Assembly: GCA_016865505.2 (NCBI GenBank)
Contig: AP025252.1
Location: 3,596,001-3,660,000 of the forward strand
Source of the DNA: Bryobacterales bacterium F-183
GTDB taxonomy: Bacteria; Acidobacteriota; Terriglobia; Bryobacterales; Bryobacteraceae
Direction of reading: 5' to 3'
DNA: 64,000 bases
Part shown: one piece after another, positions 1-9,041 of the stretch
Layout of the letters: each line of letters opens with the position of its first letter
Position numbering within the stretch: position 1 is the stretch's first letter
The notes under the pieces: generated by a model
Databases searched by the model: none
Told to the model about the DNA's origin: nothing
The model's input: only the letters and a program-made list of their open reading frames with translations
Program-made: the position numbers and the translations under genes

Positions 1-221
1 TGGACGTGGTCGGCGGCATGCGCGCCACAGGCATGATCCGGAGTGCAGGCGGCCGGATTCTCAGCGCTCACACTCAACACATGCTCATCAATATGGCCAT
101 CGTGCGGCGAATGCAGATGCCCATCGTGGAGATAGTCCACATGCCCGTCATGCAGGATTGCGGTATGCCCGCAGCCCGCGCCATGGGCGTGATCGTGATT
201 TTCGTGGATAACGTGACTCAT
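1..221 (-). CDS. His-rich putative metal-binding protein (3' end cut by window edge)
   Basis: The reading frame starts at an ATG ending at 221 on the minus strand and runs off the window with 73 complete codons. The product is extremely rich in histidine, with repeated His-Asp-Gly-His units and two Cys-His motifs (GCGH, CGAH), so metal binding, most likely zinc, is a reasonable inference. I recall similar small His-rich proteins beside ArsR/SmtB repressors and cation transporters, but no enzymatic function is known to me. The ATG overlaps the TGA of the upstream repressor gene in an ATGA junction at 218-221, so the two are translationally coupled and share one promoter and operator. The C-terminus is not visible. 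Confidence 0.75.
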   Translation of the reverse strand, partial: MSHVIHENHDHAHGAGCGHTAILHDGHVDYLHDGHLHSPHDGHIDEHVLSVSAENPAACTPDHACGAHAADHV

Positions 222-610
222 TTGGTAAACGTACCTTTCACCCGTGCAGGGGACTCGCTGGCATGCGCCAGCGCGTTAAACACCAGATCGACAATGTGTT
301 GATCGGCCAGTGCGTAATTGATGTGTTTGCCGCTGCGTCGCCGTACCACCAGGTTCTCGCTCCGCAGGACTCGTAACCGCTGCGAGATCGCCGACATATC
401 GTCGCCTTCCGACAACGCCAGTTCCGTCACGCACGATTCGCCCTGCGCCAATAGCGCCAGCAACCGCAAGCGAGACGGCTCGCCCAACGCCCGAAACAGT
501 CGCGATGCCGTTTCAATCGCCTCATCGCTCACCGGCGGAACGCGCCGTGCTGACTTGTGGTCGGCGTCTGCGCATTCAGGGGCGGATGTCTTCTTTGCAG
601 CGTATTTCAT
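218..610 (-). CDS. ArsR/SmtB-family zinc-type metalloregulator
   Basis: 130-residue winged-helix repressor. Both classical SmtB metal sites can be read off: the alpha5 site as Asp103, His105, His116, Glu119 (SmtB Asp104, His106, His117, Glu120, same spacing) and an alpha3N-type site as Cys60, Glu63, His96 (SmtB Cys61, Asp64, His97, with Asp replaced by Glu). This pattern is known for Zn(II)-responsive derepression. The gene is divergent from a P1B-ATPase and coupled to a His-rich gene. The ATG abuts the operator palindrome, so either the mRNA is leaderless or a downstream GTG (residue 27) is used; the N-terminal extension length matches SmtB, favouring the ATG. Zinc or cadmium sensing is inferred. 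Confidence 0.9.
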   Translation of the reverse strand: MKYAAKKTSAPECADADHKSARRVPPVSDEAIETASRLFRALGEPSRLRLLALLAQGESCVTELALSEGDDMSAISQRLRVLRSENLVVRRRSGKHINYALADQHIVDLVFNALAHASESPARVKGTFTK

Positions 611-626
611 TTGAACAACTGTTCAA
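611..626. promoter_or_regulatory. SmtB/ArsR-type operator palindrome
   Basis: The 16-bp element TTGAACAACTGTTCAA has perfect 7-bp arms (TTGAACA/TGTTCAA) around a 2-bp centre and matches the known ArsR/SmtB core TGAACA-N2-TGTTCA. It sits directly against the repressor start codon and about 140 bp upstream of the divergent ATPase start, so one repressor dimer could silence both directions. Confidence 0.85.
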
Positions 627-764
627 GTGAAGAATCCCACGATTTCCCGGTCACTGTCAAGACAATTTCGCTTGTCTCGTTTTGTAGTCCGTTCACCGTT
701 TCAAGACGCCCGTTCACGGTGCGCATCTAGGCGATTTCCTGCCCGTTTGCTATCGTTTCGGGGA

Positions 765-2942
765 ATGCTCGGAGAATTCCGCGTCCACGGACTGCACTGT
801 GCCGAAGAGGTCGCTGTCCTGCGGCGCGAACTCCAACCGGTGCAGGGAATTCACCAACTCCGCTTCGACGTCGCCATCGGCAAGCTGTCCATCGACTACG
901 ACGAATCGCGTACCGGCTTTGACCAGTTCCGTACCATCGTCAGCCGCACCGGCATGTCGCTCGAACCCTGGTCAGCCCCCAAGGCCGCGCCAAAGACATC
1001 GCTCAAGACCTGGCTCCCCTCGGCCATCTGCGGCCTTGCGATCCTCGCCGGCATGATCTGGCAGGCGGACACTCTCGAAGAATTCTTCACCGCCTTCCTC
1101 GCCCACTCCCACGGCGACCATGGCGATCATGACCACGAGCACGCCGCCGAACACTCGGGCCCCATCTTCTGCTTCGCCTTCGCGATCCTAATCGGTGCCT
1201 GGCAAGTCGCCCCCAAAGCGCTCACAGCCCTACGTATGCGCCGCGCGGACATGAACCTCCTCGTTCTGCTTTCGATGTTTGGCGCTGCCTTCCTCGGCGA
1301 ATGGTCCGAAGGCGCGATGCTCGCCTTCCTCTTCTCCCTCGCCGGACTCCTCGAAGGCTGGAGCATCGCCAAAGCCCAAGCCGCACTCGGCGACCTGGGA
1401 CGTCTCCAGGCCTGCAGCGTTTGCGTCGTACACAGCCACGGCGACCACGACCACGAACACCACCTCCCGGTCTCCGAAGTCCACGAAGGCGCCCGCATCC
1501 GCATCCGCCCCGGCGAACGCATCGCCTGCGATGGCGAAGTGCTCGCAGGTCACTCCAATGTCGACGAGTCCATCATCACCGGCGAGTCCCTACCCGTGGA
1601 AAAAACCGTCGGCGCACGTGTCATCTCAGGCTCCATCAACGGCGGCGGCGTACTTGAAGTCCGCGTCGTCGGCCAGCCACAGGACCACATGATCACCCGC
1701 ATGGAACGCCTCGTCGCCGACGCCTCCGCCCACCGCAAGGCCAAAAGCGAGCAGTTCGTCGAGCGCATGTCGGTCTACTACACGCCGGCCGTACTCGCCA
1801 TCGCCGCCCTCGTCCTCCTCGCCGGTATCTGGTCCAACTCCGGCCCGTTGCACGACAGCGCCCACCGCGCGATGCTCGTCCTCCTCGTCGCCTGCCCCTG
1901 CGCCTTGGTGATCTCGACTCCCGTCACCATCACCGCGGCACTCGCCTCGGCAGCCTCTGCCGGCGTCATCATCAAAGGTGGCGCGGCGCTCGAAGAAGCG
2001 GCCCGACTTAAGGCCGTCGTCTTCGACAAGACCGGCGTTCTCACCCAGGGCCAGCCCGAAGTACGCGAGTTCCGCCCCATCAACGGCCACCCTGTCGAAC
2101 GTACCCTCGAGCGTCTCATTCATCTCGAAGCCGCGACGGACCATCCCATCGCGCAAGCCGTCGTGCGTTACGGCCGCAACGTCGCCACCACCTCGCAGGA
2201 AGCGCCCACCCGGGTACAAGCCGTGGCCGGACGTGGCGTCGAATCCGTCAACGTATTCTGGGCCGGTAACCGCGGTCTCCTCCAGGAAAAGGGCCTCGCC
2301 GAACCCGCCGTCGCCGCCGAACTCCGCCAGATGGAGTCCGCCCAGTACACCGCCTTCGTCTGTGGCGACGCTCGCGCCGTATGGGCCGTAGTCGGCCTGC
2401 AGGACCCGCTCCGTCCAGAAGCGCAGGACACCATCCGTCAACTCCGCTCCCTGCGTCCGCTCCACTTGGCGATGCTCACCGGCGACAACAAAGGCGCCGC
2501 CGCAAAAGTCCAACAGCAGTTGAACCTCGATGAAGTACACGCCGAACTCCTGCCGGAACAAAAGAGCGACCTCGTCACCGCGATCTCCCAATCGCGAGGC
2601 TCCGTCGCCATGGTCGGCGACGGCTGGAACGACGCGCCGGCAATCGCCTCCGCCAACCTCGGCATCGCCCTGGGCAGCGGCGCAACCGGGGCGGCGCTCG
2701 AAGCCGCCGACGTCGTCATCGCTCACGGCGGACTCACCCGTCTTCCCCTTCTCCTCCAGCACGCCACCCGCGCCACTCGCATCATCCATCAGAACGTCGG
2801 CATCGCTCTAGGACTCAAAGCTCTCTTCCTTCTCGCGGCCTTCAACGGCTCCGCGACCCTCTGGATGGCCATCGCCGCCGACGTCGGCGCAACCGTACTC
2901 GTCATCTTCAACGGCCTCCGCATGATCCGTCCCACCCGCTAG
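765..2942 (+). CDS. zntA: Heavy-metal P1B-type ATPase (Zn/Cd-type exporter)
   Basis: 725-residue inner-membrane metal pump. Motifs in order: a degenerate HMA-like N-terminus with a single Cys in place of CxxC, a His-rich loop (about residues 110-130), the TGES actuator (residue 272), the metal-binding CPC in TM6 (377-379), the phosphorylated Asp of DKTG (421), the HP dipeptide of the N-domain, and GDGWNDAP (618 on). A second His-rich stretch lies before the actuator. The start at 765 was chosen because the longer frame upstream is low-quality Arg/Ser-rich sequence and homology begins at MLGEF. It is divergent from an SmtB-like repressor and its operator, which supports Zn/Cd export; the substrate itself is inferred. 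Confidence 0.93.
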   Translation: MLGEFRVHGLHCAEEVAVLRRELQPVQGIHQLRFDVAIGKLSIDYDESRTGFDQFRTIVSRTGMSLEPWSAPKAAPKTSLKTWLPSAICGLAILAGMIWQADTLEEFFTAFLAHSHGDHGDHDHEHAAEHSGPIFCFAFAILIGAWQVAPKALTALRMRRADMNLLVLLSMFGAAFLGEWSEGAMLAFLFSLAGLLEGWSIAKAQAALGDLGRLQACSVCVVHSHGDHDHEHHLPVSEVHEGARIRIRPGERIACDGEVLAGHSNVDESIITGESLPVEKTVGARVISGSINGGGVLEVRVVGQPQDHMITRMERLVADASAHRKAKSEQFVERMSVYYTPAVLAIAALVLLAGIWSNSGPLHDSAHRAMLVLLVACPCALVISTPVTITAALASAASAGVIIKGGAALEEAARLKAVVFDKTGVLTQGQPEVREFRPINGHPVERTLERLIHLEAATDHPIAQAVVRYGRNVATTSQEAPTRVQAVAGRGVESVNVFWAGNRGLLQEKGLAEPAVAAELRQMESAQYTAFVCGDARAVWAVVGLQDPLRPEAQDTIRQLRSLRPLHLAMLTGDNKGAAAKVQQQLNLDEVHAELLPEQKSDLVTAISQSRGSVAMVGDGWNDAPAIASANLGIALGSGATGAALEAADVVIAHGGLTRLPLLLQHATRATRIIHQNVGIALGLKALFLLAAFNGSATLWMAIAADVGATVLVIFNGLRMIRPTR

Positions 2943-2989
2943 CATACGGCCGCAAAAAGAGCGACGATCTTTAGATCGAGCTTGCCAAT

Positions 2990-3865
2990 ATGCACTGCTG
3001 CAGTACCGTCGCTACTATACTTCTCGTTGCGCTTGCCACATCGTTGACAGCGCAGCCAACCGCCGTCACCACAGTCCCCTCGCGCGATGGCACACCCATT
3101 GGCGTCGAATGCACCGTCGGCACAGGACCCGCTACTCTTCTATTCGTCCACGGCGGCGTGGGCGACCGCTCCCGTTGGGTGCCCATGTTCCCACTCCTCG
3201 CCGGACCCTTGAAAGCCTCCATCTGTTCGATGGATCGTCGTGGTCGCGGCGCTAGTGGCGACAACAAAGACTACGCTTTCAGCAAGGAATCCGAAGACAT
3301 CGCCGCTGTCGTCGACTCTCGTCCCAAGGGCCAGCCCGTTTACGTCTTTGGGCACTCCTTCGGCGGTGTCGCCTCGCTCGAAGCGGCCTTTCTCACTCGC
3401 CGCATCACCAGGCTCATGCTCTACGAGCCTCCCCTTCGCGACCCCGTCGACCAAAGCCTCGCCGTCGCCGCGCGCGTGGAAGCCCTGGTCAACAAGGGTG
3501 ACCTCGAACAAGCCTTCATCGCCTTTCAAACGGAGGTCGTCAGACAATCCCCGCAGGAAATGGCACGCATGCGTTCCAGCCCCAACTGGTCGAAACTAGT
3601 CGCGACCATCGCCGTACACCCCCGCCAGATGTACGCCATTGCCGCCTATCGCTTCGATCCCAAACGGGTCCGCACTTTAACCCTGCCCGTACTCTTGTTG
3701 GAAGGTGAAATCACGCCGTCGCCATACGCCAAAGCATCGGTCGAACTGCTCCGCCAGACATTGCCCAACCCCACCGTCACCGTACTCAAAGCGCAGGAAC
3801 ACAACGCCATGGATGGCGGCCGCGAGGTTCTCGCCCAAGCCATCATCAACTTCATCCGAAAGTGA
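2990..3865 (+). CDS. Secreted alpha/beta-hydrolase
   Basis: 291 residues with a signal peptide (about residues 1-22, ending LTAQ). The fold is recognisable from the oxyanion HGG near residue 55, the nucleophile elbow GHSFGG (Ser123) and a C-terminal His271; the acid is probably Glu in the LLLEGE strand, unusual but tolerated in this superfamily. The substrate cannot be read from sequence. The stop overlaps the start of the diheme cytochrome gene in a GTGA junction, so they form an operon. A 6-bp inverted repeat with a 2-bp loop lies just upstream at 2965-2978. Confidence 0.85.
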   Translation: MHCCSTVATILLVALATSLTAQPTAVTTVPSRDGTPIGVECTVGTGPATLLFVHGGVGDRSRWVPMFPLLAGPLKASICSMDRRGRGASGDNKDYAFSKESEDIAAVVDSRPKGQPVYVFGHSFGGVASLEAAFLTRRITRLMLYEPPLRDPVDQSLAVAARVEALVNKGDLEQAFIAFQTEVVRQSPQEMARMRSSPNWSKLVATIAVHPRQMYAIAAYRFDPKRVRTLTLPVLLLEGEITPSPYAKASVELLRQTLPNPTVTVLKAQEHNAMDGGREVLAQAIINFIRK

Positions 3866-5376
3866 GGACCGCCCTTCTGAAGCACACGCTATTCCTCCTC
3901 ATAACCGCCTGCGCCGCCCTGTCCCAATCCCGCATTCCCAAAGTCTGGGACGAAGCCGCCCTCGCCACTTGGGCAACCCCCATCGCCAACCTCAACGTAC
4001 GTCCCTCGCACATTTCACCCGCCGAGTACGACGCGCTCCCCGTTCAGAACCTGCGCACCTATCCGGTCTACCTTCCCAGCCGTGAACCCGCCGGCTACTG
4101 GCAGATGCTCCAAACCACCGGACCCAAGCCTCTCATCGAATCCGCCGCTTTGCGGACCGAAAAGGACTGGCTCGAAGCAGGCCGCCGAGTCTTCGAGGAA
4201 CTCGACCATCTCCCTCTCCGTACCTTGGACCCCAAGTTCATCGCCGCCGCCCGCAACATGGAAACGTTTGTCCCCGCGCGTACCACCGTTCTCCCGGACG
4301 GCACCATCTTCGGCATGCGCTGGGTCCCCACTCCAGCAGGCGTCGCCCTTTCCTACACCAACTGCGCCAATTGCCACGTCGGCTACCTCAAAGACGGCAC
4401 CCGCGTCGTCGGTGGCCCCACATTTATGAGTCGTGAGACCGGCGTCGCACCCCTGCTCTTCGCCGTACATCAGGCCAATCGCCTGGTCCCCGCCGCGATC
4501 CCCATCCGCATGGGCGACGAACCCTTCGGTATGCGCATGTACCGCGCCTATGGCGTACCCTGGGCCCCCAACGACATCCACACGCGGATGAAGACCATGA
4601 CCCAGGACGACTTCTTCGCCTGGAGCGGCGCTGGCGACCGCGGTGGCGCTATCCCACGTTGGAACGGCAGCCTCTTCTTCCCCACCAAAGTTCCTGACCT
4701 GATCGGCATCAAGGACCGTAAGTATCTCGACGCCACCGCCACCCATCTCCACCGCAACATCGGCGACCTCATGCGCTATGCCGCACTCGTCAGCTCCGCC
4801 GAATCCACTGTCTTTGGCGATCACAACGTCCTACCGGCCGAAGCGTCGCGCGTACAAGCCCGCCTCCCCGATGAAGCGCTTTACGCCCTCGCCTTGTACA
4901 TCTATTCGCTGCAACCACCTCCAAATCCCAATAAATTGGATGCTCAAGCACGTGCAGGCCGGCAGATCTTCCGCCGGCAAGGTTGCCCCGCGTGCCACAC
5001 GCCGCCGCTCTACACCAGCAACAAAGTCACCCTCGCCCAGGGCTTCACGCCCCCTAAGCCCACGTCGCCCGGTCTCGATGTTCTCCCCATCACCGTCGGT
5101 ACGGACCCCGGCCTCGCCCTCGCCACTCGCAAAGGCACCGGATACTACAAAGTCCCCTCACTCAAGGGCCTGTGGTACCGCGGCCACTACCTGCACGACG
5201 GCTCCGTCGCCAGCCTCGAAGAGATGTTCGACCCCCAGCGCCTCGAAGAAACCCACACGCCCGGAGGCTTCAGTCCCCCCGGCGTCAAGGCTCGTGCCAT
5301 CCGCGGCCACGAATTCGGCTTGCGCCTCAACACAAAGCAGCGAGCCCAACTCATCGCCTTCCTCAAAACACTGTAG
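3862..5376 (+). CDS. Periplasmic diheme cytochrome c (peroxidase/MauG-like)
   Basis: 504 residues with a signal peptide (to about residue 22, ending ALSQ). Two haem-c attachment motifs are visible: CANCH at 168-172 and CPACH at 375-379. The C-terminal half resembles the di-haem cytochrome c peroxidase/MauG superfamily, including a segment reading LKGLWYRGHYLHDG, typical of that family's C-terminal haem domain. The long N-terminal region is not typical of classic CcpA, so the reaction is uncertain. Translation starts at a GTG overlapping the hydrolase stop. It acts in the periplasm and will need the cytochrome c maturation system. Confidence 0.85.
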   Translation: MRTALLKHTLFLLITACAALSQSRIPKVWDEAALATWATPIANLNVRPSHISPAEYDALPVQNLRTYPVYLPSREPAGYWQMLQTTGPKPLIESAALRTEKDWLEAGRRVFEELDHLPLRTLDPKFIAAARNMETFVPARTTVLPDGTIFGMRWVPTPAGVALSYTNCANCHVGYLKDGTRVVGGPTFMSRETGVAPLLFAVHQANRLVPAAIPIRMGDEPFGMRMYRAYGVPWAPNDIHTRMKTMTQDDFFAWSGAGDRGGAIPRWNGSLFFPTKVPDLIGIKDRKYLDATATHLHRNIGDLMRYAALVSSAESTVFGDHNVLPAEASRVQARLPDEALYALALYIYSLQPPPNPNKLDAQARAGRQIFRRQGCPACHTPPLYTSNKVTLAQGFTPPKPTSPGLDVLPITVGTDPGLALATRKGTGYYKVPSLKGLWYRGHYLHDGSVASLEEMFDPQRLEETHTPGGFSPPGVKARAIRGHEFGLRLNTKQRAQLIAFLKTL

Positions 5377-5383
5377 GGACACC

Positions 5384-5785
5384 ATGGAACTCCAAGCTCA
5401 CATCCTCGACCTCGACAACCAGGAACGCCTCGCCGCTCTCCAGCGCGACGCGGCGGCACTCCACGCACTCTGGTCCGATGACTTCACCGTCAACGCGCCA
5501 AACAGCGCCGTCGTCCAAGGCAAAGCCGCCGTACTCGAAACCTTCGTCAGCAGCGGCGTCATCGACTTCGCGTCATTCGACCGCGCCTACGAGTACGTCC
5601 GCCTCGACGGCTCCTTCGCCTTCCTCATGGGACTCGAAACGCTAATGCCCAACGTCGATGCACCGTCTGCAGGACTCAAAGCTGGCCAACTTGTCCGCCG
5701 CCGCTTCACCAATATCTGGAAGCAGGAAGCAGACGGCCAATGGCGCCTCTACGCCCGCCACGCCAACGTGATCCCATCCAAATAA
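5384..5785 (+). CDS. SnoaL/NTF2-like small protein (DUF4440 type)
   Basis: 133 residues, no signal peptide. The pattern of an N-terminal helix, the DALWSDDFTVNAPN-like segment, and a C-terminal strand reading WRLYARHANVI is typical of the SnoaL/DUF4440 branch of the NTF2-like fold, which holds enzymes and ligand-binding proteins. The ATG at 5384 follows the cytochrome stop by 7 nt and completes a three-gene operon. The longer frame open upstream is the shadow of the cytochrome gene. No specific reaction can be assigned. Confidence 0.75.
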   Translation: MELQAHILDLDNQERLAALQRDAAALHALWSDDFTVNAPNSAVVQGKAAVLETFVSSGVIDFASFDRAYEYVRLDGSFAFLMGLETLMPNVDAPSAGLKAGQLVRRRFTNIWKQEADGQWRLYARHANVIPSK

Positions 5786-5789
5786 ACAC

Positions 5790-5819
5790 TTGACTTGCCC
5801 GCGCCCCGTAAGCTAAGAA
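5790..5819 (+). promoter_or_regulatory. Promoter of the PadR-ADOP pair, probably leaderless
   Basis: A -35 TTGACT at 5790-5795 and a -10-like TAAGAA at 5814-5819 are separated by 18 bp. The ATG at 5828 lies only 8 nt beyond the -10, so the transcript should begin at or within a base or two of the start codon. A perfect 10-bp palindrome AAGAATTCTT (5815-5824) covers the -10 and start site and could be the PadR operator. Confidence 0.55.
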
Positions 5820-5827
5820 TTCTTGGT

Positions 5828-6166
5828 ATGGGGCGCAAGCCACAAAAAAACGATTCCCTGCCAGGTTCGCTCGATATGCTGATCCTGCGCACTCTCTCCC
5901 TGCGCGAACTCCACGGCTACGGCATCGTGCAGTACCTCCAGCAGTCCTCTGACAACGAACTCCTGGTCGAAGAAGGCTCGCTGTACCCCGCACTCCAGCG
6001 TCTCGAACTCAACGGCTGGATTGAAGGCGCCTGGGGCGTCACCTCCAGCAATCGCCGCGCCCGCATTTACAAGATCACCCCCGCAGGACGCAAGCAACTC
6101 GCCGTCGAAACCCGCAAGTACGCCCGTCTCACCCTTGCCATCGCGCGAGTGATGGGAGAAGCGTAA
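5828..6166 (+). CDS. PadR-family transcriptional regulator
   Basis: 112 residues. The N-terminal winged helix is clear from SLDMLILRTL, HGYGI and EEGSLYPALQRLE, followed by ITPAGRKQL, all diagnostic of PadR. The ATG at 5828 is preferred over an in-frame TTG further upstream because the protein families start at MGRKPQKND and a promoter -10 covers the earlier codons. It lies 5 nt upstream of an ADOP permease. This PadR-ADOP pairing is a hallmark of Acidobacteria, and the regulator presumably controls the pair. Its effector is unknown. Confidence 0.92.
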   Translation: MGRKPQKNDSLPGSLDMLILRTLSLRELHGYGIVQYLQQSSDNELLVEEGSLYPALQRLELNGWIEGAWGVTSSNRRARIYKITPAGRKQLAVETRKYARLTLAIARVMGEA

Positions 6167-6171
6167 CCGCC

Positions 6172-8898
6172 ATGCTCCGCCGTCTCCAGTACTGGCTGCA
6201 ACGCCGCGACCGCGAGCAATCCCTCCGCGAGGAAATGGAACTCCACCTCGCCGAAAAAGCCGCCGAACTCCAGTCGGACGGCATGTCGCCCGCAGAAGCG
6301 ACCCTCGAAGCCCGCCGCCAGTTCGGCAACGTCGGCATCAAGCACGAAGAAGCAAGGGAGATTTGGATGACGCGCTTTCTTTCGGAACTCGTACAGGACA
6401 TCCGCTACGGCCTCCGCACCATGCTCGCCAATAAGGCCTTCAGCGCTCTGGCCGTGCTGTCGCTAGCCTTGGGCATCGGTGCCAACACCACCATCTACAG
6501 CCTGATGGAGTCCGTCCTTCTTCGCTCGCTGCCTGTGCAGGAACCCGAATCCCTCGCCGTCCTCAATTGGCACAGCGAACCCCCGCAAACGGCCGACAAG
6601 CAATGGGTCCACGTCGTACACGGCATCCAGGGCCGCTTCTGGCCCGGCGACAAAGGTACGCTCATGAGCGGCATCTTCCCGTACCCCACGCTCGACGCCA
6701 TGCGCGACCCCGCCATCTTCACGTCCCTCTTCGGCTACTTCGACGGCCACAATCGCAACTTCGGCGTTCGCGGTTACGCCACCAGCGTCCCCTCGGAATT
6801 CGTCACCGGCGAGTACTTCCACGGCCTCGGCGTCACCCCGGCAGCAGGACGTTTCATTACCCCGGAAGACGACCGCCCTAACGCGACACCGGTCGCCGTC
6901 ATCAGCTACGCCACCAGCCAGAACCGCTTCGGCGGACCCGCCAACGCCATCGGCCAACCAGTCCTCATCGACAACACGCCGTTTACCGTCGTCGGCGTCG
7001 CTCCGCCCGAGTTCTTCGGAGTCGAACCCGCCCGTACCCCGGACCTGTACCTTCCGCTCCGAACGATCCTCCTGCTCGACGGCCCCATCGCCGCCAAATC
7101 CTTCCACGACGAAAACTTCTACTGGCTCGAAATGATGGGCCGTCTCCGCCCCGGCGTCACCATCGCCCAAGCGCAAGCCGCCATGGGACCTCGCTTCCAC
7201 CAATGGGTCTCAACCACCGCCAAAAGTGAAGGTGAACGCGCCAAACTCCCCCAACTCAAGCTCAACCCCGGCGTGACAGGACTCGGCGGACTCCGCCGCT
7301 ACTACGCCAAACCCCTGTACGTCCTCCTCGCCATGGTGGGACTCATCCTCGCCATCGCCTGCGCCAACATCGCCAACCTCCTGCTTGCCCGCGCCGCGGC
7401 ACGACGTCGTGAAATCGCTGTACGCCTCAGCCTCGGTGCCGGACGCCTGCGCGTCATTCGTCAACTGCTCACCGAAAGCGTCCTGCTCGCTTCCCTCGGC
7501 GGCATCCTCGGTGCCTTATTCGCCATCTGGGGCATACAAGCCCTCACCGTCTTGTTCGGTGCCGGAGAGGAAAACTTCACCCTGCGCGCCGAACTCAACT
7601 GGAACGTACTCGCCATCACCGCAGGCCTCTCCATCCTCTGCGGACTCTTCTTCGGCCTCGCCCCCGCGCTACAGGCAACTCGTGCGGAAGTACTCCCAGG
7701 CCTGCAAGCCGCCCGCTCCAGCGGCGGACGGCACAACATCCAGTCGCTACTCGTAGTCGCTCAAATCGCGATGTCTTTTGTGATCCTTGTCGCCGCCGGC
7801 CTGTTCGTACGCACCCTCAACAACCTCCACTCCGTCCAACTCGGCTACAGCCGCGAAAACATCCTGCTCTTCACGTTAAACGCCCGCCAGGCAGGACATC
7901 GCGAATCGGAACTCGCCACCTTCTATGCGGACCTCAATCGCCGTTTCGCCAGCATCCCCGGCGTCAACAGCGCATCGCTCGCCCAATCGTCCATCGTGAG
8001 TGCCGGCTTCCACGGCAACGCCGTACACAGCGCGATGAAGATCGGCTCCACTACCTTGGCGGACGTCAAATCCATAGCCGCCGGACCCAACTATCTCGCC
8101 ACCATGCAGATCCCCCTGCTCGCCGGTCGCGACCTCGCCGAGCGCGACCATGCTGCAGCGCCGCCCGTAGCCATCATCACCGAGCGCCTCGCGCGCACGT
8201 ACTTCGGCAGCGAAAACCCCATCGGCCGCCGTATTCATCTGCCCGACGTCAAAAAGGACCTTGAGATCGTAGGCGTGTCCGCCAATCTCCGCTACGGCGG
8301 CATCAAGACGCAGGAAGGCTCCCTGGTCGTCTTCGTACCTGCCGCCCAGTTCACGCCAGACCGCGTCACCTACGCCCTCCGCACCCTCGGCGACCCCCTC
8401 CGCTTCGCCAACACCGTACAGGAAATCGTACGCAATGCGGACTCGCGCCTGCCCGTCACCAACGTCCTCACCCAGGCCGCGGAAATTGACCGTACCATCA
8501 GCCGCGAACTCACCTTCGCCAAGCTCTGTACCGGATTTGCGTTGTTGGCTCTGCTCACTGCATGCGTGGGAGTCTACGGCACCATGTCGTACACCGTAGC
8601 CAGACAAGCCAGCGAAATCGGCATCCGCATGGCTCTCGGCGCACAGCGGCAAGCCGTCGTCTGGATGATCCTCCGCCGCGTTCTGATCCTCGCTGCTGTA
8701 GCCTTGGCCATCAGTATTCCCACTGCCGTCGCAGGCTTCCGTGTGATTCGTTCACTGCTATTCCAAACCCAACCCGGTGACCCCGCAACGCTCGCCCTTG
8801 CCGGCGTAGTCTTGTTGATGGCAGCCGCCCTCGCGGCCTACGCACCCGCGCGCCGCGCCTCGCGTATTGACCCTCTGGTCGCCTTGCGCCAGGACTGA
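6172..8898 (+). CDS. ADOP-type MacB-like ABC permease
   Basis: 908 residues. The N-terminal cytoplasmic segment (about 10-60, with EEMELHLAEKAAEL and EARRQFGN) is the ADOP leader domain. It is followed by a TM helix and MacB-like periplasmic domain (about 80-370), an FtsX-type three-TM block (about 380-500), and a second periplasmic plus three-TM FtsX block ending about 900. This duplicated FtsX architecture without a fused ATPase defines the acidobacterial duplicated orphan permeases. The partner ATPase is not adjacent. By analogy to MacB it may act by mechanotransmission across the envelope; the substrate is unknown. Confidence 0.93.
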   Translation: MLRRLQYWLQRRDREQSLREEMELHLAEKAAELQSDGMSPAEATLEARRQFGNVGIKHEEAREIWMTRFLSELVQDIRYGLRTMLANKAFSALAVLSLALGIGANTTIYSLMESVLLRSLPVQEPESLAVLNWHSEPPQTADKQWVHVVHGIQGRFWPGDKGTLMSGIFPYPTLDAMRDPAIFTSLFGYFDGHNRNFGVRGYATSVPSEFVTGEYFHGLGVTPAAGRFITPEDDRPNATPVAVISYATSQNRFGGPANAIGQPVLIDNTPFTVVGVAPPEFFGVEPARTPDLYLPLRTILLLDGPIAAKSFHDENFYWLEMMGRLRPGVTIAQAQAAMGPRFHQWVSTTAKSEGERAKLPQLKLNPGVTGLGGLRRYYAKPLYVLLAMVGLILAIACANIANLLLARAAARRREIAVRLSLGAGRLRVIRQLLTESVLLASLGGILGALFAIWGIQALTVLFGAGEENFTLRAELNWNVLAITAGLSILCGLFFGLAPALQATRAEVLPGLQAARSSGGRHNIQSLLVVAQIAMSFVILVAAGLFVRTLNNLHSVQLGYSRENILLFTLNARQAGHRESELATFYADLNRRFASIPGVNSASLAQSSIVSAGFHGNAVHSAMKIGSTTLADVKSIAAGPNYLATMQIPLLAGRDLAERDHAAAPPVAIITERLARTYFGSENPIGRRIHLPDVKKDLEIVGVSANLRYGGIKTQEGSLVVFVPAAQFTPDRVTYALRTLGDPLRFANTVQEIVRNADSRLPVTNVLTQAAEIDRTISRELTFAKLCTGFALLALLTACVGVYGTMSYTVARQASEIGIRMALGAQRQAVVWMILRRVLILAAVALAISIPTAVAGFRVIRSLLFQTQPGDPATLALAGVVLLMAAALAAYAPARRASRIDPLVALRQD

Positions 8899-9041
8899 AA
8901 TGCGATCGAAAGCAGTCCGCAATCTGTCTCCGCTACCTTTGTAGGTGCTTCGTGCGCAACAATTCCCCCACGTCCGGGATCGTACCAGGACACGCACAAG
9001 CCAGTAGTCCTGGCACAGCCACACGGAAAGGGTAGATTCAT

